Assembly (NCBI GenBank): GCA_005656395.1
Contig: SRSI01000038.1
Coordinates: 310,001 to 374,000 of the forward strand
Direction: 5' to 3'
Origin: Strongyloides papillosus
Taxonomy: Eukaryota; Nematoda; Chromadorea; Rhabditida; Strongyloididae
Length of the DNA: 64,000 bases
Both the position numbers and the translations under genes were made by a program. Under the pieces are notes generated by a model. That model did not search any database. It worked only from the letters and a program-made list of their open reading frames with translations, and was not told the DNA's origin. Below are positions 1 to 10,390 of the stretch, piece by piece (the stretch's first letter is position 1; every line of letters starts with the position of its first letter).

Positions 1-2820
1 ATAGTATTCCAGTACTGACGCAATCTCTTTCAACTCCAAATATGTGCTAGAACGACGACGAACCACTTTTGGTAAACGAAAACTTACAAACCCTAATGGT
101 ACTTCTCTAATGGTATTGGTCTCAGCATCAAATAAGTTCTGTGATATGGATCCACCAATCTCTGTACTTGAGGCATCTACGCGAATAATGTAGTCTGCAT
201 TGGGATCTCCAAAATACAGTTTATGGTTAACGTCACATAAGGATCGTGCTATCTTATGGTAAGCATCTAAATGGTGAGTTTGCATTACAAATTTCTTTTT
301 TGATTTGGTATTGATGAGGTCATATAATGATGAAGCTATTACACTGAAGTTTGGGATACAAATGAAGAAATAATTGCTTGCATAAAGGAATCGTCTCAAA
401 CTTTCACGAGAGTCAGGTCTACCACGGTTTAAAATTCTATTAACAGATTGTATTGACGGACGCCAACCAGTTCTAGTTAAAGTGAAACCTAGATAACTAA
501 CAGACTTTTGGAAGAGTTGAGATTTTATCTGTGAAACTTTGACATTCTTGGATTCCATCCGCTGAAAAACCAATTCTAGTAAATCACAATGTTCTTGAGC
601 TTTCCTGATTTCATCATCTATGGTGAGAGGTGATTGAGAATCAGCATGAGTCATTATCAACATATCATCATGATACCATTGAAGATGCTGTTGCTCAAAG
701 AGATCTTGAAAAAGATTCATCATCACTATTTTAAAAAGAGTAGCACTATTTCTAGCTCCTTGTGGAAGAGTGAGATAGTTGAATTTCTTATGACCAATAG
801 TAATGTTAAATGATCTCGTATTTGAAGAATGAAGTTTTATCTGTCCATAGGCAGTCTTGAAATCAAGCTTGGAACAGAACACGAAGGGACGATTAGTCAA
901 AATACTGTTTGTTATATTCATGGAAATCTCACAATGTTTATGGGTGAATTCGTTGATGCATCTAAAATCGCATACTAGTCTATATCTACTTGTAATATCA
1001 ACATTCTTATTATCATCCGAAGAATCTTTTTGCTTATCAATTAGTTTAACTGGATGTGTGATCCCATTATCTGGTTCACCTTCTTCAATGATTCCAGCGT
1101 CTTCCCAAGTCTTGGCTAACTGGAGTGCTATAGATTGGTTGTGATAAGATGATCCATAGGTCTCATAGTTCTTATTTTGTTCAGTGAAATTAAAATGCTG
1201 TTCTTCAGCAACCATGGTTGGAACAATTTGACTGTCATTCACTATGAAAACACTCGGGAATTTTTCACGAAGACTTTTATCAGAAGCAGCTATGAATTCA
1301 TCCAAATATTTTTGCTTATCTTGGTCGACGATAACAGATTCAGCACATAAAGCGTAAGTTTTAGATTCTTCGTTTGAATTTATATTGATTCCATACTGGA
1401 ACACTTTTAGATCATTAAAAGTGATGTCATCGTGTGTAGTCGGTGAGAATTCACTGGGTGTGATCAAAAAATTTAAAGAATTAGTGTTTTTAATATTACA
1501 TTTACCTGTTACAGACCAGTTGATCGCTCCGTCTGTATGATCAACAATAGCACCGTACTTCTTAAGCATGTCTCTCCCAAGAAGGATGTCAAAGTTGTGG
1601 TAGTGTGAGTTGAATATCAATGGGTGCTTCAGATAGATCGAATTATCTTCTATCGTTAGAAATCTTTTCTCTTTCGCTCTCTTGACAGCTGTTATTCCTT
1701 CAATTATCTTAATAGGAACTTCAGAACCTTTTTTATCCGACATTTTTAATAGATACTGGAGATTGTCGCTGATCGAAGTGAAGGTTGATCCGGAATCTAT
1801 AGCAATGACAACAGAAATATTTGAAATTTTTCCACTTTTATATATCAGACCTGGGGCGTCACTTAAGCTAGCATCCGAATCACTGTCATCTTGAGAGGAT
1901 TCTAAATATTCATTTTTATCAAATACCGTATTACATTCTTTTTCAACTGAAGTCAATAAGTTATTCGGTGAATCACTCATAACAAGATTGTTCTTTGGGA
2001 GGCTCTTATGATCTTTTAAAATTTTTTGCATTTTGCAGTTTGAAGTATCGTGATTATACGGAAATTTGCATCCAAGATTGAGACACCTTTTTTCTTTATT
2101 ATGACTATCAGATGGTAGTTTCAAGTTTCTATTTGGAAATCGTCTCTCTCTATATTCAGCACTATCAATCTCAAAACTTTGCTTTATGTCGAGGATGAAC
2201 AAATCCCAATCAAAATCATTATATCTCATCGGCAATTTCGTAACCTTTTTAATGGAAGGACGTAATAGGGACCATAATTTCTTAGCCTGTACCTTCAGTC
2301 TTTCCTCACCTGATTTACCTTGGTAGACAATGCGACATAGAAATTTGATCTTGGAGGCATTGGAGTCAAGATCCTGTATTCTATCAATTTGTCTAGTCAG
2401 ACTATCTAATTCCCTTTCAGCAGAAATACAAGATTTGTTGGAATCAAATAGGAGGATCAACTGTTTCTTAACCTGAAAGTAGTTACCATCATACTGTGAA
2501 GCAATTTCTAACGATTCACCATCAAGTTTCAACAGGAGATAATCAAAATATTCACTTGAAATTGTACCATTTAGTTTGAAATATCGTTCCAAGTTACTGA
2601 ACCAAGTTTTAATATTAATACTCTTATTTGTGTCATCAAAAGGTTTGATTAAGTTATTAATATTCAAAGCTTGAAGTACCTGTAGTTGAACATCAGTAAA
2701 TGATGATGATGTGGACATATTCAAATTTTGAGGTGGGGAGTGTTGCTCATTGTTATTTATATTTTTTGATTTTAACAATAAAGCAATTTGATTTGTTAAA
2801 GCATCCAATTTTTCAACCAT
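1..2820 (-). CDS. Ty3/gypsy-like Gag-Pol polyprotein, 3' part cut by window edge
   Basis: Reading leftward, one frame stays open from 2847 to base 1, with a first in-frame ATG at 2820 (about 940 codons visible). It encodes a Gag-like region, a short Cys/His cluster near 2050-2100, an aspartic protease with a canonical DSG site near 1790, a reverse transcriptase with a YHDD catalytic box near 675, and the start of an RNase H (first Asp and the later Glu helix visible). The rest of RNase H and any integrase lie beyond the window. It is a retrotransposon replication polyprotein, separated in frame from a 67-codon upstream ORF by one stop codon. No 5' LTR or primer-binding site was convincingly found to its right. 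The domain order fits Metaviridae and the long open frame suggests a young copy. Confidence 0.85.
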   Translation of the reverse strand, partial: MVEKLDALTNQIALLLKSKNINNNEQHSPPQNLNMSTSSSFTDVQLQVLQALNINNLIKPFDDTNKSINIKTWFSNLERYFKLNGTISSEYFDYLLLKLDGESLEIASQYDGNYFQVKKQLILLFDSNKSCISAERELDSLTRQIDRIQDLDSNASKIKFLCRIVYQGKSGEERLKVQAKKLWSLLRPSIKKVTKLPMRYNDFDWDLFILDIKQSFEIDSAEYRERRFPNRNLKLPSDSHNKEKRCLNLGCKFPYNHDTSNCKMQKILKDHKSLPKNNLVMSDSPNNLLTSVEKECNTVFDKNEYLESSQDDSDSDASLSDAPGLIYKSGKISNISVVIAIDSGSTFTSISDNLQYLLKMSDKKGSEVPIKIIEGITAVKRAKEKRFLTIEDNSIYLKHPLIFNSHYHNFDILLGRDMLKKYGAIVDHTDGAINWSVTGKCNIKNTNSLNFLITPSEFSPTTHDDITFNDLKVFQYGININSNEESKTYALCAESVIVDQDKQKYLDEFIAASDKSLREKFPSVFIVNDSQIVPTMVAEEQHFNFTEQNKNYETYGSSYHNQSIALQLAKTWEDAGIIEEGEPDNGITHPVKLIDKQKDSSDDNKNVDITSRYRLVCDFRCINEFTHKHCEISMNITNSILTNRPFVFCSKLDFKTAYGQIKLHSSNTRSFNITIGHKKFNYLTLPQGARNSATLFKIVMMNLFQDLFEQQHLQWYHDDMLIMTHADSQSPLTIDDEIRKAQEHCDLLELVFQRMESKNVKVSQIKSQLFQKSVSYLGFTLTRTGWRPSIQSVNRILNRGRPDSRESLRRFLYASNYFFICIPNFSVIASSLYDLINTKSKKKFVMQTHHLDAYHKIARSLCDVNHKLYFGDPNADYIIRVDASSTEIGGSISQNLFDAETNTIREVPLGFVSFRLPKVVRRRSSTYLELKEIASVLEYY

Positions 2821-2847
2821 GTCATTTCTAAGATTGTTCAATGCTAG

Positions 2848-3051
2848 TTAGACATTTTGAGGGATGGGGTCATCTCTTTCTGAAATATTAACGTCGAACA
2901 TTTTTGACTCTTGATAATTTAAATGTACTGGCTTGTGCACTAGCCTTTGTACGTCTTCTTTGGCCTGGTTTATTAAACGTTTATAGTAGTCTTCTACAGT
3001 TTCTGTAGATAGTTTCTCAATGATATCTGAGTGAAGCCTTGTTCTACTCAT
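2848..3051 (-). CDS. Short upstream ORF of the left retrotransposon (67 codons, in frame with Gag-Pol)
   Basis: This ATG-initiated ORF ends at a TAA (2848-2850) that lies in the same frame as the following polyprotein. It is hydrophilic, with no recognised domain. Because the frame continues open for more than 900 codons after the stop, it is best read as the N-terminal part of Gag. The stop would then be read through or be a single nonsense change. The stop is followed directly by CTAG, a context known to favour readthrough in eukaryotes. Confidence 0.55.
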   Translation of the reverse strand: MSRTRLHSDIIEKLSTETVEDYYKRLINQAKEDVQRLVHKPVHLNYQESKMFDVNISERDDPIPQNV

Positions 3052-3604
3052 AAACTGGAAATTAAACTTCTTTTTTAACCAAAAATTTTTATAAGAAAGG
3101 TGTAATTTTTGGCTTTAACATTGAAGAAAAAAGATCTCTACATAATATTTTTCAATAATATATAGGTATAGTAATTTACATAACGATAATAATAAGTGGA
3201 GTGACGCCACTCCATAAATTTAAATTAATCATAAATTTTAAATATAAAAATCATTTATATATTTTTCTATATATTTATTGGTATATTTTTAGAGAGATAT
3301 CACCCAATAAAAGCTACTTAATATATTTAAATTTTCGATTTATAGTTTAGATTTTACAATTATGTTTTCCTTCATGTAAATTAAATATACTTTCTATGTT
3401 CTCCTTTTTAGATTTTTTTAAATGTTTGTATCTTTATACTTTTGTTGTCTAACATATCTGCCAAAGCTTATGCTTTTTCTATTAAGATAAGTAAACTTCA
3501 TCTTTGAGAGTAATTTATTTATATATGACATAAACATAATAATAACTTTAAAATTTTATGCACCGATCTTAAAAATTATAAGGCTTATATAAAATATAAT
3601 AACA
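3052..3604. other. AT-rich spacer between two LTR retrotransposons
   Basis: I see no coding potential. The only notable structure is a perfect 7-bp-stem palindrome at 3197-3214 (TGGAGTG / CACTCCA with a 4-nt loop). It may be an LTR-end or primer-binding relic of the minus-strand element to the left, but neither TG..CA ends nor a second copy could be found. Confidence 0.5.
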
Positions 3605-3735
3605 AGTTATATGAATATAATAAATTTAAATAAAATTCACCAGAATTCATATTTTTATTATTTTTATCATTATAAATAGATGTGTTTTTATCAGTAAAAG
3701 CCAGATTGGCGTTAAGATCAAATAAAATTTTAACT
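3605..3735 (+). repeat. 5' LTR of element A
   Basis: A 131-bp repeat matching 8587-8717 with about three substitutions. It contains a TATAAATAG box at 3671-3679 that could drive transcription of the element. It starts AGTTA and ends TAACT. Confidence 0.85.
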
Positions 3736-3965
3736 CTGCTTAAAGTTTTATCATACGCTCGTGCAGCATCAATCGCTTGTGTGTGTGTCTCGACCTTACG
3801 ATCAGGAAGAATCCCCCGACGATTTAACTTCCTTACGATCTCACAAGGTTACTCAAATCAATTTTCATATTCAAATTTTCCAAACCTTCTTCATCTTCCA
3901 TCTAAGCCTTCTTCACCTTCTGCTGAATCTCCAAGAAACCCTAATTTTAACTGGATAGGGGTGCG

Positions 3966-6900
3966 ATGATTTCAGTAAATGAAGAAGATCCAACCACCAT
4001 CACGCCTGAATTCTTGTCAAGTCATAATCTGAAGTCTATTCTCCAAAGTGCATGTACTCATTTCCGTCTCTCGACTAGTGGTACTAAGCTCGAGCTCGCC
4101 TCCCGTCTTCTATCAAATGGAGTTAATTTGCATGAGACTTCTTACGTACGTATCTCTGCGGAAGTTGATGAGGAGGATAGAGAATTCTATGAACAGTCCT
4201 TTCAAAGAGCACGTGATGACCGATCCGTATCCGAAATGAGCTTACCACTTCCTAGGAATATACCGGCTAACGACATTGCTGAGAGAGACGATGATGACGT
4301 GGAAGTTGTAGAGAATACCACCTATAATGACCATATCCGCATTGCCAAGTTGTTGAAATGCAATCCCATGTTGAGTACACTGGAGACTTACAAGAAGGAC
4401 GCTGACTTTGACGCCTTTATCAATCGATTCACATTTGCAGTTGATGAATCAGGCATATCAATGAATAATCCACAGGTAAAGATGTTGCTTATTTCAAAAT
4501 TGTCTTCAGATATATTTAAAGATGTCCAGGAATCACTAGGCTCGTCATTGAGATCTGCTACCACCACCGGCTTGATAAGAATCTTCCAAGGAAAATATAT
4601 GCATTCGTTGTCGACAGCTGAAGCCGCCCTTGAGCTGAGATCGTTTAGAATTGATACACGTAAAGTCAATGAATTGAATGAGAAGTTTGGACAATTAAAA
4701 AACATCCTGAGAGCTGCATACCCGACAGCAAATTGTGAAACTATTGACGCGTTGTACCGTGACTCTCTTGTTGCTCGTCTACAGAATCTCCGTGAATTCA
4801 GACAACTCAGTTATCTTGCACGCACACTGTCAACAAAGGAAATAGAGGCCCAAATATGGCTTATTGCTAAGACTGAATCGACAAGTAGATCTAGCGATCA
4901 CGTTTCAAAGTTTAAAGCTCCAGAATCCACCAACGATATTCCATGCAGATTACATCCTTCGAGCAATCATAGTAATAAGCAATGTAAGGCGCAACGATCT
5001 TCAAACTCTGGTGCAACGGTTACTCCAAAGACAAAGAATGAATCCTTTAATCTCATTAATGATGAACAAACATGTGGTAAAGCAAATGGTATGGTTTCAA
5101 CAAATCCTCTTCTTATCAAGTCAGGTTTCTTTGAAGGAATCCCGGTGAAAATCGCCATTGACGGAGGAGCTACTCTTTCAGCAGTCTCTAAAGATTTGTC
5201 AGATAAGTTGAATCAACAATCAAAGAATACTGTAATGTGTTACATTAATGGAATCCCAAAGCTCTATTCTACCACAGAAGGCCATTATCACCTCCAACTC
5301 CAAGGAAATGATATTGATATTACGCGTCTGTTGATTAATGATACCAATTATCAAGACTTTGACTTCCTGTTGGGGCGCCCAGATATGAAAAGAATGGGAA
5401 TGATAGTGGACCATGAAACTGACAGAATCACATTCTCTTCAGAGCAGGTCAATATGGTTATTGCAGTACAATCCAGTATCCAGGCTAGTGCTGAAGAATC
5501 TAGGTTTAAAGAGACATTGTTGAAAGAATTTCCAGATATCTCACCTGTCAACGAGTTTGACTGTGGACCTGGTATCCTAGAGGCTCCAAATCAAGCATTC
5601 ACGAACCAACTACCCGCTAATAAGAAGTATCCATGGTATTATCAACCACAATCGAACGATTTGAAATATACAATTGAGAAAATGCTTGAGTGGGGCTTAA
5701 TAGAACATTCAAATGCTACTGAGTTAACTCCATTTTACCTATTACAAAAACGCGACTCTAATGAAAAAAAGGTTCTTGATTCAGAAGGACGTCCGCGTAA
5801 ACGTTTCGTATTGGACTGTCAAAGAATCAATGACTGTACAGTTCCAATGACATATGAGGCACCAACATTGATGGGTATTTTTAGTAGACTCAAATGTGCT
5901 AAATGGTTCACGAAATTAGACCTTTCTAACGCTTTCTATAGTGTTCGTCTTCCTACAATTGATCGAGAAAAATTTTCATTTCAGGCTTTTCAGATAACAT
6001 ACCAGATGACTCGTCTTCTCATGGGAGCACGTAATTCACCAATAATATACCAAAGAATATTAGAAAAGCAATTTGAAAACTTCATCAATGAAGATGAACG
6101 AAATATAGTGTTGTATCAAGATGACATTTTATATACCTCTTCTTCTTCCATAGATCATCATCACAAGACTGTTTTCAAAATCTTTCAGCTTCTCAATTCA
6201 TTGGGAGTACGTTTAAATCTTCAAAAATATGCAATCGGTAGAGAATCAGTCTGTTACTTGGGGTGGTTGTTTAAGGATAATACAATGTCAATAAGTGAAG
6301 ATAGTGCTTTAAAAATACTGAAAAGAAAGAAACCTGAAACAGGAAAGCAATTATTAAGTTTCTTACAGGCATGTAATTATTTTCGTTTAGCCATACCTGC
6401 TTTCTCTCTTCGAACAAAGAAGTTATATGAATTGACTAAATTGAAAAATCAACCATTATGTTGGGACTCTGAAGCTATAGAATCTTATGAATATACCTTG
6501 TCCAAACTTTTCGATAAGGAAATGTTACATATACCTCCACCAAATGCAGAATTTATCCTAAAAACAGATGCTTGCGGTAATGGAGTCGCAGGTTTCCTGA
6601 CATACAAACAAAGTGATGGTACCCCACGGTTGATTGGACATTTTGCGAAACAACTACCTATTCGTAAAAGGCAACGTGCCGCCGTTTTCACAGAACTTCT
6701 AGCTATTGAACTTGGATTAAGTACTTTTCACCCGATAATATGTGGGAAGAAAACCACCATCGAAAGCGATCATAAGCCACATTTTCAAATTCTCAATGCA
6801 AAAAAACCAGCTCAATACGCCGACATCCTCTCCAAAATTGCAAGTTATGATGTATCAATAAGATATGTTAATGGAACGTCCAATGGTTTTGCAGATATGT

Positions 6901-7259
6901 TGTCACGTATGTTTGAAAATGAAGTCAATCACATAAGTGAGGTGAAAGATTTAGAGATACCAAAACGTGGTAGAGGTCGTCCTAGAAAAGATAAATTTAA
7001 TTACGCCTTAACTCCAATTGGTAACGGCATACCGTTGTTAGACATTCAAAAGAAAAACAAACCTCTTATTGAAGCATTAAAGACAGGTGAATATTATGGA
7101 GTACCAATAAAACAGGATCCAAATACTTTATTCATAACTGATGCTCACGGTAAGTTTATAATACCAGCTGAGGAACAGCAGATTATTGGAAAACTCATTA
7201 ATATCGCACACTCACACCAGGGACACTTCGGCACCGAACGTACAATTGCTATACTCTAA
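3966..7259 (+). CDS. Gag-Pol polyprotein of element A (to the in-frame stop in integrase)
   Basis: The ORF has 1097 codons from an ATG at 3966. The N-terminus (residues about 20-50) resembles a SAP nucleic-acid-binding motif. Gag follows, then a small Cys/His cluster near residue 325. The protease has DGG in place of the usual DSG/DTG at residue 399. The reverse transcriptase has YQDD at 717-720. RNase H keeps its acidic residues (TDA near 868, then Glu, Asp and a final Asp). A perfect AT-hook core (GRGRPRK, about 1002-1008) lies between RNase H and integrase. The integrase begins with the HH half of its zinc finger and then meets TAA at 7257-7259; the same frame resumes at once and completes the CC half. 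The copy is therefore probably inactive unless the stop is suppressed. Confidence 0.9.
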   Translation: MISVNEEDPTTITPEFLSSHNLKSILQSACTHFRLSTSGTKLELASRLLSNGVNLHETSYVRISAEVDEEDREFYEQSFQRARDDRSVSEMSLPLPRNIPANDIAERDDDDVEVVENTTYNDHIRIAKLLKCNPMLSTLETYKKDADFDAFINRFTFAVDESGISMNNPQVKMLLISKLSSDIFKDVQESLGSSLRSATTTGLIRIFQGKYMHSLSTAEAALELRSFRIDTRKVNELNEKFGQLKNILRAAYPTANCETIDALYRDSLVARLQNLREFRQLSYLARTLSTKEIEAQIWLIAKTESTSRSSDHVSKFKAPESTNDIPCRLHPSSNHSNKQCKAQRSSNSGATVTPKTKNESFNLINDEQTCGKANGMVSTNPLLIKSGFFEGIPVKIAIDGGATLSAVSKDLSDKLNQQSKNTVMCYINGIPKLYSTTEGHYHLQLQGNDIDITRLLINDTNYQDFDFLLGRPDMKRMGMIVDHETDRITFSSEQVNMVIAVQSSIQASAEESRFKETLLKEFPDISPVNEFDCGPGILEAPNQAFTNQLPANKKYPWYYQPQSNDLKYTIEKMLEWGLIEHSNATELTPFYLLQKRDSNEKKVLDSEGRPRKRFVLDCQRINDCTVPMTYEAPTLMGIFSRLKCAKWFTKLDLSNAFYSVRLPTIDREKFSFQAFQITYQMTRLLMGARNSPIIYQRILEKQFENFINEDERNIVLYQDDILYTSSSSIDHHHKTVFKIFQLLNSLGVRLNLQKYAIGRESVCYLGWLFKDNTMSISEDSALKILKRKKPETGKQLLSFLQACNYFRLAIPAFSLRTKKLYELTKLKNQPLCWDSEAIESYEYTLSKLFDKEMLHIPPPNAEFILKTDACGNGVAGFLTYKQSDGTPRLIGHFAKQLPIRKRQRAAVFTELLAIELGLSTFHPIICGKKTTIESDHKPHFQILNAKKPAQYADILSKIASYDVSIRYVNGTSNGFADMLSRMFENEVNHISEVKDLEIPKRGRGRPRKDKFNYALTPIGNGIPLLDIQKKNKPLIEALKTGEYYGVPIKQDPNTLFITDAHGKFIIPAEEQQIIGKLINIAHSHQGHFGTERTIAIL

Positions 7260-8068
7260 AAACACGTATTCATACCGAAGATATGGTCACACGTAGAAAG
7301 ATTTGTCAATAACTGCAACGTTTGCTTGGCATGTAATGCATTTCCGAGTAAGGAAGGGAAAGGAATCGCCATTCCTGACTTTCCACTTGCATGGGAGAGT
7401 GTTTCTTTAGATTTTAGAGGTCCGTTAACTCTTACATCTTCAGGTAACCTGCACATCTTGCTAATAACTGACTTGGCTACATCTTACTGGTACACTGAAG
7501 CTGTTAAAGACACCAAAGCTGAGACGGTCATCCATAGTTTACAGAAAGCATTTGCATGTATGGGTTCAGTTAAGTCTATCAAAATGGATTCTGCCGCTGC
7601 CCACAAAAGTAACTTGCTTCAACAATGGTCCTCAGATAATGCTGTAGAAATCTCCTATTCATCTCTAGGTCATCACACAGGGAATACATATGCTGAGCGT
7701 AGCATTAGAACATTAAACCTGTTGTTAAGAAAACATGCATTATTATATCCTGATGAAGAATGGGACTGTGCCCTACCAAAACTTACCTTCCTCTACAACA
7801 GTTGTCTTAAACCCAAAGAGAGATCTCCACTAGAGCAAATACGTAATTATAGTTGCGAAAACAATCTTCTATCTCGGATAACATTAACGAAAGAAGGTAT
7901 CTAAAAAAGGGAAAGGATAACCTTGTTGGGGAGATGGCAACGTGCAAAAGAAATTATCAAAAGGTATGGGATTCGCGCAATCTATCTCCTAACAAGATTG
8001 TGGAACAACGAGGATCGCAAGTTCGCTTCGAAAGCGGGCTAGTAAGGCACGAAGGGGTGCACGTATAG
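7260..8068 (+). pseudogene. Integrase core and C-terminal remainder of element A
   Basis: In the same frame as the upstream polyprotein, the sequence continues with the CC half of the zinc finger and an integrase core whose catalytic triad is intact in spacing (Asp in LDF, Asp in MDS, then Glu 35 residues further on). This frame stops at 7904. The next frame (7853-8068) resembles an integrase C-terminal strand region, so a one-base shift near 7860-7900 is likely. Together with the stop at 7257 this marks a decayed copy. Confidence 0.75.
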
Positions 8069-8586
8069 TCATCAAGAATTTATATGGGAAATTCCCTATA
8101 TACGTAACGGCTAATTTGCTTTTTTCCGGCCTTGTACTCCTACAACGATTTCCCTGTTATAGTTGGATAAGCGTCCCATATGGTGGTGTATTTTACAATT
8201 TAGAGTAATATTTTTTATTAATAGTAAATTATTTAAATGGTATTTGAATTAATAATTGATTTTAATGGCCTTCTTTTGAAGTAACAGGCATTTTTTTTTT
8301 AAAAAAATATGTTAAAATAAAAATTTTTCCTAATAAATAATCAAATTCTTTTACAAACGTCTATTTTTTTATTTCAAAGGTATGGGAAGTGTGGTAAACG
8401 CAGTGCTATCATAAACTAAATCCAAAAGAATATTAAAAAAAAATGCTTGCACTATTTCGAATTTTAACCTCCAACAAAATTTAGAAATCGTTGTGAGACC
8501 TAGAGAAAAAGCAAATTAGCTCTTGGTGAACTAACGTGTCCCCGGCACGAAGACCAATTAAGAGTCTCGTCCCGAAAGAAGGGAGG

Positions 8587-8717
8587 AATTATATTAATAT
8601 AATAAATTTAAATAAAATTCACCAGAATTCATATTTTTATTATTTTTATCATTATAAATAGATGTGTTTTTATCAGTAAAAGCCAGATTGGCGTTAAGAC
8701 CAAATAAAATTTTAACT
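8587..8717 (+). repeat. 3' LTR of element A
   Basis: A direct copy of 3605-3735, preceded by the purine-rich tract GAAAGAAGGGAGG at 8574-8586. It is followed by the duplicated target AACA. Confidence 0.85.
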
Positions 8718-8794
8718 AACATACTAATTTAAATAATAATACTAATGTATATTTAAAATATAATATTCATTTTATTCAAATTCCATTTATATCA

Positions 8795-10390
8795 ATATAA
8801 AATTAATTTTTAATTGTATTTTATTAGAAATAAATTGTTAGATTAAGAATAATTAAAAATGACGAAATAATTAAAATGATTTATTATAATTATAATACTA
8901 CAAAAAAAAGCTAATACAGCTATAAAAAAATAGAAAATTACAGTTTTTAGTGTTTACTAATTTTCTAGTAAAATGAATTATTCTAAATTTTTTTCTCTTA
9001 CAATTTGTTGCTTTTAATTTAACTTAGTGTTATATTTCCAAGTTCACATGTACAGTCTTTTTTAGTTTCATAAGGTTTATTGTTATCTTCGCAAGTTTTA
9101 TTGTTTACACAATCTTTCGGAAAATATTTTGACAAAAACTCTGTTACACCAGACTTAGTATAATTGATGGAAAGATGGAAATTTTCTAAAAAAAATTATT
9201 TTTTTATATATTTATTTACCTATTGAAATACCACTTCCTATATATTTAAGAAAACTGAATGATACATTATTTTTTAAAAATTTATAATCACAATATGATC
9301 CACTTGTACTTAACATTGTTGCTGAGACGTTTTGTATATCTTGTGAATTCCAAGTAACATTTCCGTTAACATAAAAATAAAAACCATGTGTGGTACCATC
9401 ATAATAAGATGTCGAAACTATATATATTAAAGAAACTATAGATACTGTAAATGTTTTTAAAAGCATTATTACGAAATATTTTGATATTATAGAAATAAAA
9501 TTCTCTTAAATAGTGAAAATTATCATACAAAAATATTGAAAAATAAATATTTAAACCTATACTATTAAGAATCAAAGAATAATAAATATAATTACAAGTA
9601 TATACTAATATTATTTTTACTACAGATTACAAGAATTTAATCATCATAGAATCAGATTTGTAGTAGATGAGTAAGTTTATAAAATTTTGTCTGATGTCAA
9701 CGTACGTAAAAAAGGACAAACAATCAAATGCAATATACAGCTGTCCAGAAAGTCGTCTGAAAAATTTGAATAAAAGAAACTTTCTTAAATATAAACGTAT
9801 TTTTATGACATTTTATCTATCTAAAAGTTTAATTTCTTACTTTAAAAAGTTTTCAAGATAGATGTGAAAATATCAATTTATAATACACACACAGAAAAAA
9901 ATGGGAAAATTTTGACATTATTACATAAAATGCAGTAAAAATTCCCACCTGTTAAAAAAATCAACATTTATTCAAATTTTATAAATATCAAGCGACATCA
10001 AAAATGTTTTAAACGATGAAAAATATTAGGTTGTCGCAAAATTTTTGCTGTTTTTTTACAAAATTACATATGTTTTATATTTTAAGTAATATAACTTTTA
10101 TTTAATCTTAATTTTTTTAATATAATGCTAATCTTAGGATCTAATCGTTTTTCTAATATACATAAAAGACGTTGTTAGAACTCAATTTCGTGTAAAATTG
10201 TTAAGTTTTAACAAAAGTTATTGTCCTCAACAATTTACTAGCAACAATACATATGAAAAATGAGTAATAATAACAAAAAGCCAAAAATCATTATTTAACC
10301 ACACAAAGCATAAATAATTAAAAATATTATTTTAGTATTTGTTCTTATATTAAGTTTAAATATGTAGAAGATATTTTTTATTATAGATAA
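8795..10390 (+). repeat. Left arm of a large palindrome (inverted repeat)
   Basis: This arm is the near-perfect reverse complement of 12955-14553; coordinates of matching points sum to about 23345. It carries the secreted-protein gene on the minus strand and the first ~500 bp of an N1 element. Identity is complete across the coding exons and drops slightly towards the outer edge, then ends abruptly at both boundaries. The spacer between the arms (10391-12954) holds mariner relics and N1 sequence. Confidence 0.92.
9019..9466 (-). CDS. Two-exon secreted glycoprotein-like gene, left copy
   Basis: Exon 1 is 9466-9220 and exon 2 is 9185-9019, separated by a 34-nt intron (GTAAAT donor, TTTTTTTAG acceptor). 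Splicing replaces a premature stop with a further ~55 codons, giving about 137 residues. The product starts with a hydrophobic signal peptide (about 1-20). It has several N-X-S/T sites and, in the second exon, four closely spaced cysteines, so secretion or surface display is likely. The early part faintly recalls nematode transthyretin-like proteins (a V-x-G-x-V-type strand pattern), but I do not recognise the family with confidence. An identical gene sits in the opposite arm of the palindrome at 13879-14326. Confidence 0.72.

Larger units (their letters stand above)
3605..8717 (+). mobile_element. LTR retrotransposon A (Ty3/gypsy type), nearly complete, pol broken
   Basis: The element is bounded by 131-bp direct repeats and a 4-bp target duplication AACA (3601-3604 and 8718-8721). 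The LTR ends form the inverted pair AGTTA...TAACT, as in gypsy/errantivirus elements; the right copy starts AATTA. The LTRs differ at about 3 positions. A purine tract (8574-8586) lies directly before the right LTR, as expected for plus-strand priming. No TGG-type primer-binding site follows the left LTR. Internal content is Gag, protease, reverse transcriptase, RNase H and integrase in one frame, interrupted by a stop in the integrase and by a frameshift near the 3' end. Confidence 0.88.

Noticed and set aside
3197..3214. Primer-binding site of the left retrotransposon
   Set aside because: The palindrome starts with TGG on either strand, but I could not match it to a tRNA end or find an LTR ending in CA beside it.
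9667..9861. 64-codon ORF in the left palindrome arm (and its mirror copy at 13484-13678)
   Set aside because: The two copies are identical only because the arms are. It is basic and Lys/Phe-rich as expected for chance ORFs in A-rich DNA, with no domain or splice signals. Kept out of the gene list.
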